Origin: Marasmius tenuissimus
Lineage: Eukaryota; Basidiomycota; Agaricomycetes; Agaricales; Marasmiaceae
DNA: 64,000 bases
NCBI GenBank assembly: GCA_029532415.1
Contig: JAQOTA010000050.1
Location: 5,642,001 to 5,706,000, forward strand
Direction of reading: 5' to 3'
Shown: one piece after another, positions 43,304 through 53,342 of the stretch
How the letters are laid out: every line of letters starts with the position of its first letter
How positions within the stretch are numbered: position 1 is the first letter of the stretch
Notes under the pieces: model-generated
What the model was told of the DNA's origin: nothing
Seen by the model: only the letters and a program-made list of their open reading frames with translations
Databases searched by the model: none
Translations under genes and position numbers: made by a program

Positions 43304-46300
43304 CTTATTTCTAAATAAAAAATTGGTCATTCTGAAAGGCAGAGAAAACGACTACTCACATGAAATCCAACAATTGCGAAATTAACGATGGACAGACTGA
43401 GCTAGAGTTGTTGACTCAACTTGCTGATGTCACTCGTTCGCACGCACAGACCACTACACTGGAGTGCTACGGCGTTTGCCGAAGAGTCTGTATTCGTTGC
43501 GAGTCAATCATTCATGACCTATCTTGATACTCCCACCATCTACGCCATTCTTTCTACCGGAAACCTCCTCAGGAGTACCTTGTTGAGCTCTAAAGTGCTC
43601 GAGGTGCTGCTGGACATTCCCAGAGGCTGCACAATTCATCCAGCGACATGCCCGAAATCGCGTTGGACAAGCATGACGATCAGTCGTTTTGTTGTGTGAC
43701 GACAATATACCACTAAACGGGTCATAGTACGACGTCCAGCGCGCTACCTGGCAAGAAATCTATACCGCTCTTTTGAACGCCGAGACTGACTCCTCGGATG
43801 AATCATAGGAAGCTTGAAGGAAATGCGCTCTTCACCATTTCCCTTTGGTATCACCCGAGAATCTGGTTCTCCAGACTGACGAACTTGATATATCCCTTGA
43901 TGAAAGAGCGGACATAACCTCCGAATTTTGGGATATCATCAGGGAGACCATCTCACACTTTTTTGTTGTCGAACGAGGTCCATGTACCCTCTCCTCTGCA
44001 TCTCGAATGTACTAATTACCGTGCTTTTGTCTCAGGCACACAAATAACCATCAGCTTTCAATACAGAGAAGCCTGCGGAACTGAGCCTCTCAAGATACAG
44101 TGCACCGTTAGTCCCATGACTCCCATTATTACCCTCCGGGAGTCATTTGAGAGCTTCGAAAAACATCTCTGGTCATTCAACCCCCCAGTCTACGACAGTG
44201 TGACAGGTTCCTTGACCTATCATTATGATGGACATGTCGTCTCCGCGTCGCCAGATCTTTCGAAGCATTCATCGTCTCACTCCATCTCTCCCACTCCCAA
44301 CCACATCTGCCTTTTCATCACCCTTCGCTCCTTCAGGCCTGCATACAAATCCCCTCAACAGTTCAGCGGCCACTGCTACTCTATCTGCTTTTGGAAATGC
44401 GATAGCCCCAGTGTGTTTAACAGCTACGGGTCCCCTTAACGGTATGGGAGGCTTTTCCTCACAGAACCCCGGACCCAGAGTTTTACTCACCGCTGAAAAA
44501 CCCACAATCTACCTATTCACACGCAAAACAATGGACGTGTGCGTGTATCGCTCTCGTTGATACGCCAATGGAGCTTCTGTGCTCTTTATCCCGTGGTTCA
44601 GGTGTCGAACAAAGCATTCAGGGAGGAAGCTGGGTCTATATCGGAGGGTTCAGTGGGACGTGAAGCTAAGAGCGATGGAACTTGGATGGGACAATGCGGG
44701 AGAGGAAAACTGGGTTAGAAGTCGCTTATTTGTTCCGGGAAGCTGGGTAAGGATATGTTTTATTTCTATCGAGCACTGCTGAGCTCCCCGCTTCCACAGT
44801 GTCAATTGAGACCTGAACATCCCTCTGCCACCGCTTTCACCTTCTGGCGCTGAGGATCTAAAACATTCTACAGTGTCCAAGCCAGAGTGCTTCGGCCCTC
44901 CCATGCAATGTCTACCCTGAAAACTCGGTTGTTCTTTCTGTGGACACCATAACGCCGTACCTTGAGTCTGCTCTGGTCATTTTAGGCCTCTACAAAGGCA
45001 CGAACGTCGTTCACAACATACGTCTTCAACTGGTATTGAATGTGCCATTTGATACTCATCTGTGTGTTGCATGTTATTCCCTTCAGTTACTGGCTCCTGT
45101 CGTTCCTCAAACACGTCCACATCACTTTGCATTTCATCTCCCAAGCGTCATATGAGCTTGCAGCACTGCCAGAGATGTCCCTGTCTCCCATTGGAGTCAA
45201 GAGGATATACATGCTCTCCAAGGGAATCTCTGGCAATGATTTGGGTTCTACCTGGGACAAATCAATGAAATGGGCTCAAGAGGATGCTCGGTTCTGGAGG
45301 GATGCTGTTGGCGCTGAAGATCACACTGCTGATGAGGTTTCAAGGCTGAGAGTTTTGGGATGAAACTTGCTACAAGTTAACTCTTCCAATTTCATTCATT
45401 GGTGGCTAAGGACCACGATTGGATGGGGTTTGTAACATCTGTGGTGTTGACCATGACGACCACCATGACTATCAATAGCTCTTGATGTTTCAACCTGATT
45501 CTTTTGACCATTAACCCTAATCTTGAATTCCTTTTCCCACCGAAATCTCTGTCTCCAAATGCATCTGTGTGTCCACTGTGAGTGCTATGCTCAAAGTGTT
45601 GTGTTGAGACATCCTGACAAACAATGGGTTGAATTTTGGGTGCCATATAGGTAATGGGCTTCCAATGCCAGGCCAAGCATACCACTTGACTTTCCCAATC
45701 CACACCAGACCTTCACAAGCTTTCATTGGAGTGATCTCTGACACATGGTATTTAATGGAAGCGGTCAGATGTGGTATATGAACCAAACCAGTTCAGCTAA
45801 GGGGGTGTGTATCATGTATGGTATACGATTGCCTGTGTCTGGTGAGGTCCTCTTCTTCTCCATCATGTCATGTTCTGAGATGTGCTGATAACTGATGAGC
45901 CAGCATGACGCCTAGCGCAGAGGACTACAACATGGTTACACTACTACTTACCAGACACAACAGGCAGGGCCAACTATTGTGTAAGGAAAACTAAAAGGGA
46001 AAGATAAAGGGGAAACCAAAACAGATAATATATTTTTCCCACATGAAAGAGGTAGTATCTTATGTTCGACAAAGGAATAGTGGTATCAATTATTTTTTGT
46101 CCGGTGAGTTCCTTGTTTTTCTCCTGGAATAGAAAGAGAAAGACGAGAGCTTTCCTGCTAGGGAAATGAAGAATAGAATTTTTGAATTCCTGCCTGGGAT
46201 AGCTAAAATAATTTAGACTGTATTACTGCAGTCATGATATGGGAATTACGCCTCAAGAATAACATGGGCGTGACACGCCTTTGTGCAGACGTGCCACAGG

Positions 46301-46772
46301 TATCCTCTCCCGCTACAGTGCCACTAAAATTGACACCTAATATCTCTTCTGGACTTGCACCCCACCTCAATACCCTTAAGAAAAGGGGATTAATGAATGT
46401 CAATGATTCAATTGACCTTTTTGGCTGCAAATCATAGTTTCTGGGCCAGTAACTTTTCCATAGCCTCTTTGTGCCCTCTTTAAAAAGTAGGAAGTGCCCA
46501 CGTTATTTCCCAGGAGTAATATTGATCACATGCTGTGGGTAAAATAGGTGATACCCCTGCCGGCAAAGGCATTGTTCAGCACAAAGGATATCCCTAAAAA
46601 ACCTGTCGAATTTCTTATTCTTTGTCTGGGGAAATATATAGGGTTTTTTGGAGGGGAAAGAGCACACAAAACTGCCATAAAAAGAAGGAGTTCCCGGGCG
46701 GAAAATGTCATTATCTACTTGTGGGAAAGGCTTTTGATCCCTTTTAGCTTTCCCTTCTAACATGGTGCGGCC
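43304..46772. other. no gene supported; decayed coding-like pieces and unknown repeats
   Basis: 43960-45363 holds plus-strand pieces with coding-like composition (CTNYRAFVSGTQITISFQYR, then VKRIYMLSKGISGNDLGSTW before a stop at 45363), but they lie in different frames without good splice paths and I recognise no family. 45893-45955 is a segment repeated at 56713-56775. From about 45400 the DNA becomes more A+T-rich, as in the retrotransposon that follows. Confidence 0.35.
45893..45955. repeat. 63-bp dispersed repeat, copy 1
   Basis: The segment from TGATGAGCC to CTTACCAGA is nearly identical to 56713-56775 in the same orientation. Copy 2 directly abuts the right LTR of the Copia element. It may be part of the leader of this retrotransposon family or the end of another element. 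Confidence 0.6.
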
Positions 46773-47042
46773 TGTTGTGAGAGAGGAGTTTAGAGAGGTA
46801 GAGGCGAGACATAGAAGCTCAAGCACACTGTAGATTCAGGTAGAGAACTATGAGTTTATATACATGTAGAGACAAATAGTAAATACCATATAAGGAGAAC
46901 AGAAGAAATTGTACATATGACCATATTGAACAATGAATAATGGAACAATAGCAAATGCATTGTCCCACATAATACAATGGTGGGAAGAGTGAACCGGGAC
47001 TATGGATATACCAGGATCTAATAATAGTCCACAGATTCAACA
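46773..47042 (-). repeat. 3' LTR of the Copia element
   Basis: On the plus strand the repeat runs from TGTTGTGAGAG to GATTCAACA, so it has TG...CA ends within a short inverted TGTTG/CAACA. It is 270 bp long and matches 56774-57034. It is the downstream LTR because the element reads on the minus strand. Confidence 0.85.
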
Positions 47043-47053
47043 CACCCCCTCAC
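47043..47053 (-). other. polypurine tract of the Copia element
   Basis: On the minus strand GTGAGGGGGTG directly precedes the LTR start TGTTGAATC, the expected place of the plus-strand primer of an LTR retrotransposon. Confidence 0.7.
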
Positions 47054-47084
47054 TAAGTGCAGCTGAAAAGTGCATCTGAGCAAA

Positions 47085-47453
47085 TCAAGTGGACAAATAG
47101 AATTCGAGTCCAAGGTGATCTCTGAACTGTAAGAACTTTTCATGACCAAGATTCTTCGTGAACATGTCTGCGGGATTATAGACTCCTTTGATGAAGAATA
47201 ATTCAACTTTGCCATCTTCAACACATGATCAAATATAATGATATCAAGTATTGATGTGTTTGGTTCGGTGTTCTTGAACCGGGTTAGATGCAATGAAGAT
47301 AGAGCCTTGATTGTCTCCGCAGATTGGAATAGGACCCAAGTCAATTCCAAGTTCAGAGAGTAGCAATCTTATCCAGGAAGCTTGACGACCGCAATCTGAC
47401 AGTGCCATATACTCAGCTTCAGTGGAAGAAAGGACTACAGTCTTGTGGGCGTG
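47085..47453 (-). pseudogene. Copia RNase H and C-terminal end
   Basis: This part reads THAHKTVVLSSTEAEYMALSD, the conserved RNase H signature of Copia polyproteins, then QGSIFIASNPVQEHRTKHIN. After two in-frame TGA codons (near 47244 and 47229) the frame continues to the typical family end N-P-A-D-M-F-T-K-N-L and stops properly at 47085-47087. Both TGA codons stand where relatives have Arg, which fits CGA to TGA changes. The N-terminal side is cut from the reverse transcriptase by the solo LTR at 47454-47962. Confidence 0.85.
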
Positions 47454-47967
47454 TGTCATGAATGGCCTCTGTGAAGAAACCTCTCAAGCCACCTGAACTC
47501 ACTCAGAGATAAGACTAGTTGATAGAAAAGGAAAAGAGTAGATTGAGCAGCCAAAAGCTCAACCCAGCACAAGTGCTACAAGCGGTGGGGAGACAAAGTG
47601 GACAAGCTGGGAAACTACCTACAGAGACCATGAGTATATATGAGAATATGCATCACAAGGAATGAATGAAATGATGAGAACTGTCAAAAGTATCCATGAG
47701 AGAAAAGCGGGGAAGTCAAACCAAACATGTATAGTTGTAACCAATGGTAAGGTATGAGAAAGAGATCAAAAGATGGTTGTTCCATGATGAAAGACCAAAA
47801 TAACTGATATGGCTCAATAAGTAAATGAGGATGACAGGTGCCAATGCTATGTCGATGGGAGAATTGATTGGAATGACTCTGGTGATGGTAAATGGCAAGA
47901 TCCGGGGAAGTAGGGCCGGCACCGGGGTGGACAGGACAAAAGAATAGTGGCAGTTTGTGACAGCGTG
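47449..47967. repeat. target-site duplication around the solo LTR
   Basis: The five bases GCGTG occur at 47449-47453 and again at 47963-47967, exactly flanking the 509-bp insert. A perfect 5-bp duplication is what LTR retrotransposon integrases leave. Confidence 0.85.
47454..47962. mobile_element. solo LTR (509 bp) inserted in the Copia RNase H region
   Basis: The insert starts TGTCATGAATGG and ends GTTTGTGACA, so it has TG...CA ends inside the inverted TGTCA/TGACA. It is flanked by GCGTG on both sides. Taking it out with one GCGTG rejoins the host frame exactly between the end of reverse transcriptase (GGIFSWQSHA) and RNase H (HKTVVLSS). It shows no likeness to the LTR of its host element and has no coding capacity, so it is the remnant of LTR-LTR recombination of a different family. 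Confidence 0.88.
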
Positions 47968-49658
47968 TGATTGCCACGAGAAAATGCCACCTGCTAACTT
48001 GAAGAAGTAGCCAGTAATCGAACAGCGTTTGATGGAATCGGCAGCCCAATCCAAGTCTGTGAACGCAAGAAGACCTCCATCAGAGTCACCATCGTAGACA
48101 AGTGAATAATCTGATGTGCCAGCTAAATAGCAGCAGATATATAGAGCTTTATCAAGGTGTTCCTTTGTTGGATTAGAAGAGAACTGGGAAAGCTTTATAA
48201 CTGCATAGGCAATGTCAGGACATGTGCCCAGCATAATGTAAAGAAGTGACCCAATCACAGACTGGAACTTAGAGCAGATAGCCGTATTGACAGGACCATT
48301 GTTGGGAGTTGGCACATAGCCTGCAGGTAAAGGCGTAGGAGCTGCCTTTGCATTCTGCATCCCAAAATGTTCAAGGACTTTCTTCAGATAATCTTTCTGG
48401 TCAATCATGATCTTTCTGCCATCGCAACAAATGCTCATGCAGAGAAACTTGCTAGCATTGCCCATATCACGGCATTCCCATTGAGCCATGAACTTGGCTT
48501 TCTTCTTGTCAACAAAAGCTTTGTTAGGACCCATGAAGAGTGCATCGTCAATGTAGATGATTGCATACACAACTTCACCACTCTTTAGATCTTTACAGAT
48601 GAAAAGTCCAGCATCAGAAGTCAGGTGTTTGAAGCCCAATACTTTCATGGACGAGCTGAGGGTTTGCCACCACTCAAGGGCAGCTTGCTTTAGTCTATAT
48701 AATGTACGATGCAGGCGTAGTATCTTACGTTCTTGGCCCTTGACTTTGAAGCCTTCAGGTTGTTCCATGTAAATCTCTTCAACAAGATCACCATACAGAA
48801 AGGCATTCTTGACATGAACAGAGGTGATGTACCAGTTCTTAAGAGCTGCGAGAGCAAGCATCATACGAACAGTCTCATAACAAACAACTGGTGAGAAGAT
48901 CTCATCAAAGTTGACACCTTCGACCTGAGAGAATCCTTTGGCAACAAGTCTAGCTTTCTTGCGACCATTCAACTTAACATCAAAGACCCTCTATTTCTGA
49001 TGGCTTTGCGACCTCTAGGCAAGTCACAGAGTTTGAAGACCTTGTGCTTACGAAGTGCCTCAAGTTCTTTGTGGCAAGCGTTCTTCCATTCCTTCTGTTG
49101 CTCAACAGGCAACTTTAGAATATCACAGAGTGGACACTCTCTGATATTAGAGAAATCAGGAGTATCAGACATTGGAAGCGAATCGTGAACTGGAACAGCA
49201 TTGTTCAACAGGTAAATCATGAATCCTACTCCCCCTTCTTGGGTCAGTCTTTCAACTACGCTTTCTTCCTCATGCGACTCAGTGCTTCCACTGGGTTCCG
49301 GAGCAGGCGGAGGCAGAAGTGGACCAGGAATCCCCTGTTTATCACCTTTGCCTTTTCTAGATCACAAAGAGCTAGGATGATCAACTGGATGTGAAGGTTC
49401 TTTGTCTCCAGTGATGTTTCTCCAAGTCTTCTTATTCTCTAAGTCGCGAATAATGTCTGAGGGTTTATTTGGGTTCCGCTTTTCACCAAATATATTACCA
49501 GGTTGCGTTGTACCCTTCCGCTGCCTCGAAGACCGGCGTGGACCATCCGCTGCTGGTGCAGGTGGTGGAACAGCAGGTTTGCCTGGAGGCGTCAGAGGAC
49601 CAGATTGAGGGAGTGGCAATTCCCCTGGCGCAGGGCCACCTGTAGGTTCGTTGTAGCG
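47968..49658 (-). pseudogene. Copia reverse transcriptase and integrase-RT linker
   Basis: 49658-48973 encodes the Pro-rich linker (RRSSRQRKGTTQPGNIFGEK) and the first RT helix (W-K-N-A-C-H-K-E-L-E-A-L). A TGA interrupts it near 49365 (S-S-L-stop-S-R-K-G). A one-base deletion near 48985 shifts the frame before LNGRKKARLVAKGFSQVEG. The palm carries Y-I-D-D-A at about 48555-48544. In the first catalytic motif V-H-V-K-N-A-F-L the Asp of D-V-K-x-A-F is replaced by His. The end reads GGIFSWQS. The protein cannot be active as it stands. Confidence 0.88.
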
Positions 49659-50126
49659 CCTGCTATTAAAAAGCAGCTTTGGAGCCTTGTTTTTGTGCAA
49701 TTTTAGCATAAAACAGATAAGAAATGACTAGGTAATACAAGTACTAGAGCGAGTCCCGAGCGGCTAGTAAAAGGCTCAGATCCTAGCATAAGGAGAGAAT
49801 AGCGCCTCGGAGGCGTCTCTCCTTATCTCTGCAAACTGTAGGAGTCGTATAACTGACGAAAGTATCACTTCGGAGGCACGACTAGGACCTGTAGTCATAA
49901 CAAGGGAATATCTCCAGTGGCTCGGAGGCATCGTACTAAGGATTAGAATAATAGAATCAGACTTGACGAAGACCTGTACTAGTAGGGATAAACAGAGGAG
50001 GTCACCGTGGAAGCATGAATGGTCGGAAAGCGAGACTAAGTCGAGCCTCAGAAGCTTGGTATAAGGACGAGGCCTCACTCTGGAGGCATGATTGGTGCAA
50101 GTATACTAAGTATACTACAGGTTATG

Positions 50127-50821
50127 CTAGTCATCCATATTGGCTAGAGCTACCTCATCCCAACCGAAGTAATTATCTACATCGGAATCTTCAGGATAAT
50201 AAGAATCAATGAAGGTTTCATGATCTAGATCATCGGTATAGAACAGATCGCATAAAATAGGATGATAGAAAGAAAAGGATTGAGAGAGCCAACGACCCAT
50301 GACAGGGGAGTACTTGAAGAACGAGAGATTGGTATAGTCAAGCTTCAGAGGTGCTGGGCACTCAGCACAGCTGATGACGGCGTCAATCCAAGCGTTGACT
50401 GCTCCAGGAGTACGAGCGGTTTTGAAGTTGAGGAAACCAACTTGAGCAATGGACTCGGCAACCATGTCGATGACAGACCTGGTGTCGTGAGGAATGAAGT
50501 GGTCAAAGGTGTCCTCGCAGAGATAGATTTCATCCTGGATCATGTCATAACGAATCACGTAGCCCCAGTAGATGGATCTGTGGCGACTGAGGAAGAACTG
50601 CTGGAAGATGATTCCAAGGATAGCCTCTCATTCTGCGTCAAGTGGAATGGGTAGGATGATGCGGCGCTCCTTGATCTTATCAGAGTAATCTTCTGGATAC
50701 CACCAGAGCTTATACAACTCTGGGGAGGAAGTCAGAATGTCGCCTCGGAATTTAGAAAATCGAAAGACTTACTATAGAGCAAGTTGCGGAAGTGGTCTTC
50801 AATATTGTGCAAGCGTGCCAT
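50127..50821 (-). pseudogene. gene carried by the insert, one internal stop
   Basis: Exon 1 is 50821-50773, the intron is 50772-50720 (53 nt, GTAAGT...CCCAG), and exon 2 is 50719-50127. The joined frame is 214 codons with one TGA at 50628-50630. It starts MARLHNIEDHFRNLLYKLYK and ends W-D-E-V-A-L-A-N-M-D-D. The text is rich in aromatic residues and acidic toward the end, with segments such as FQQFFLSRHRSIYWGYVIRY. No domain is recognised and it is not a transposase I know. The stop sits between two Glu codons (GAA TGA GAG) and fits a CGA to TGA change. It may be cargo of the transposon or part of its own machinery. Confidence 0.5.
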
Positions 50822-52337
50822 GGTACGCTCGGGGGAAAGTAAGCAAGGAATTGGGAGGACCTAGTATTTGCTTATACTGACCTCTGGACCTGCCGCTGAA
50901 GTGGAAATTTTACTTCGGAAACTAGGAAATTAGCGTGTCAGAGGCGTGGATCTGAACCAGGCACTGGGCGCTAAACAATGATCAAGAAGTGATCAAAGGA
51001 GTTGCCCCGTTGACGTACCTCCCTTGTACTCGTGCATGGAGATATTGACTGTACTAAGGGCATAGTTGGTGCTGGAAGTAAAACGCAGTGCTCAACTGCA
51101 TTGGAAGGCAAGGGACTAAGAAAGAAAGGAATGGTGTACTGAAGAATCGAGTAGGAGTTCTGGCTGAACCATTGAACTATTACCCAGTATCCAAGGTACC
51201 AAGATTGGATATAGTGGGGCGGCCATATGAATGGCAGGACGTCAGAATTATCCGAGCTACGGAAAGGACATCGACCTGGCTATGGACGGCTGGGTAACTC
51301 AATGGATATAGGCATCTAGTAGCACTTCGGAGGCAGTACTTTGCTTCAGACGAAGGGAGTATATGCTTTGGAGGCAGACAGAACAGGATGACCTATGACG
51401 ATTGAAGAGTCTGGAACCGGAGAATCAATGCTGCGGAGGCAGATAGGCAGAACGGAACCATCGATAGGAGAGACCCGGAAGAAAAGAATGTTAGAGAATG
51501 TTTGAGGCTGATGATACTTCCGAAGCAAATTATTGGTTTTGACTTTGGGGTTCAAAAGCGTAGATTAAACACAAAACTCTCCCAGTATATTCCAAAGTAG
51601 GTAGTTTATGCCTCCGAGGCATGGTTTATTCGATATTTGTACAATTCGGTAGAATTAGAGCCTCCTGGAGTATATAAGCAGTGGGGTTTTCATCAAGAAT
51701 CCCCAAGCAATCCGTACAATTAGTATTCAGAGGAGACGAAGCTATTCCACTTGTTGGGTAGTCAGTTAACTCGGGAGCGCTTCTGGAGAGACATTAGAAC
51801 GGAATAGAACTTTGTTTGCCCAAAACTAGAAAATCCATTGAACACTTGCTTGACCTTGACTTTGCATTATTTGTCTGCGATGCTGACTTGACTGGCTGAG
51901 CTATTGTTGAACTTCCAAAGCTAATTGGGCTGAGGATATTGTTCTCCGTTGACAGTGGGTCTTCGGTTATTGACAGACTTGATTGGAGTCTTAATTGCCA
52001 TTGTTTGATTTGATTGTCTTGTTGCCCCTCGCTGTTCGAGTGGTTCTGAAGCTAGTTGAAGCCTAAGAATGCACTTCCGAAGCACCAAACAAACTCTACA
52101 CTTCCCGAAACAACCTATAAACCTCTCTTCCAAACCCCATTTTCGACCTCCGAACTGGTTTCAGAGGCAAAGCTACCTTAGTTGGATAGTTTCTTGAGTC
52201 AGATTTCCTTCAGCCTACTATTGCAGTCTGGCTAAGAGCGGAACCTACGATCAACGCCGATCCCCGATTCCCGCACCCTTCAGCTACACTCTTGAGTGTT
52301 GGGAGGATTTGACCTACGAGTTAGATTTTATTATACA
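50822..52337. other. right half of the insert, repeat-rich non-coding
   Basis: No coding frame is seen. Short repeats of the CGGAGGC type continue on both strands to about 52150. A TATA-like GTATATAAGCAG lies at about 51669. Confidence 0.4.
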
Positions 52338-53342
52338 CCGCAAGTGGCGCTTTACATCGTCAACCTGAGGTTCTGATCCCTTAGAAGGTTCGGAGCAACA
52401 TGCAAGATCTGGAAACGGAGTATTGTCCCAATCATCATCAGAGTCTTCATCTTCCGAAGGAATGTTGGGATTTTCACCCAAAGTAAATGGTTCACTACCA
52501 ACAGGTGTGAAGCCACAAGTTTTGGCATCAGGACACTTATTGTATAGCGTCTCATTGAACAGTGCAGTGCTACCTTTGAATACAGTATTGTTACTTCGCA
52601 TGAACAGGAAGCCTTTCATCCCGTCTTGGTAGCCAATGAAGGTCATTAACTCACTGCAAGGAGCAAGCTTATTCTTCCTACGATCTTCAGGAATGAAGAC
52701 ATAGGCTGCACAACCCATAACTCAGAGATGTGAAACATCAGTTGCTTTGCCGTAAAGCATTTCAAACAGAGTTCGCCAGCTCAAACGTTGCACAGGAGTG
52801 CGATTGTAGAGGTGGACGGCATGCACGTGGCAGAATTCCCACCAGGACTGAGTCATGCAAGTTTCAAAGCAAAGAGCTTCAGCCTTCTCATGAATAGTCC
52901 TGTTGAATCATTCAGCACAACCGTTTTTCTGTGGTGTGTACGGTATGCTCTGATCCCTTTGGATCCCATACTCTTTCAGTACTACATCGAACTTATCTCC
53001 TCTGTACTCTCCCCCTTCATCGGACATCCAGGTCTTGACAACAGCATTGAATTGCGTCTTGACCATAGTAAGGAAGTCCCTCAAAGCGGGTACTGCCTCA
53101 TCTTTCGTCTTGAGCTTGGAGGTCCAAACGTGGGATGTGCAGTCATCGAGAAAAGAGATGTAGTACTTGTACCGGTGATACGATTCAACCGGATATGACT
53201 TCAAATCTGAATGTATGCGTTCAAACAGTTTAGAAGCTCTTGTAGTAGAGTTGGGGAACAATTTCTCATGCATCTTGCCTTCAGCACAACCATGACACAA
53301 AGGTGTCTTCTTAGTAGGCATCTTAAGGTCAAGTGGGAAACC
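52338..53342 (-). pseudogene. Copia integrase
   Basis: The integrase reads C-H-G-C-A-E-G-K-M-H (zinc-binding end of the HHCC domain), then the catalytic core: first Asp in RIHSDLKSY, second in MSDEGGEYRG, and Glu in P-Q-K-N-G-C-A-E. Two in-frame TGA codons interrupt it: one at 52908-52910 directly after the catalytic Glu (E-stop-F-N-R-T) and one at about 52719 (S-H-L-stop-V-M-G-C-A-A-Y). Both fit Arg CGA codons. The C-terminal part (CAAYVFIPEDRRKNKLAP, then an acidic tail) runs into the 2.7-kb insert. Confidence 0.88.

Larger units (their letters stand above)
49661..52337. mobile_element. 2.7-kb insert with GGAGGC-type repeats and its own gene
   Basis: This block splits the Copia polyprotein exactly between CGCCACTTGCGG and CGCTACAACGAACC (minus strand), which would otherwise be adjacent codons. 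The dinucleotide CC flanks it on both sides, a possible 2-bp target duplication. The ends (TGCTATTAAAAAGC and, inverted, TGTATAATAAAATC) are only weakly alike. Inside, the octamer TCGGAGGC occurs at 49807, 49870, 49922 and 51327 with many near-copies (51367, 51432), and GCCTCCGA at 51610. Such subterminal repeats are typical of DNA transposons. No transposase was found. It carries the spliced frame 50127-50821. It is probably a non-autonomous DNA transposon of unknown superfamily. Confidence 0.6.

Noticed and set aside
43960..45363. Possible decayed plus-strand gene
   Set aside because: Several coding-like pieces exist, including D-T-I-T-P-Y-L that recalls histidine acid phosphatases, but they lie in different frames, lack good splice sites and lack the catalytic R-H-G. 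I could not support a family.
49661..52337. Assignment of the insert to CACTA, hAT or KDZ transposons
   Set aside because: Subterminal repeats fit several superfamilies; neither clear terminal inverted repeats nor a transposase is visible, and the flanking CC is too short to decide.
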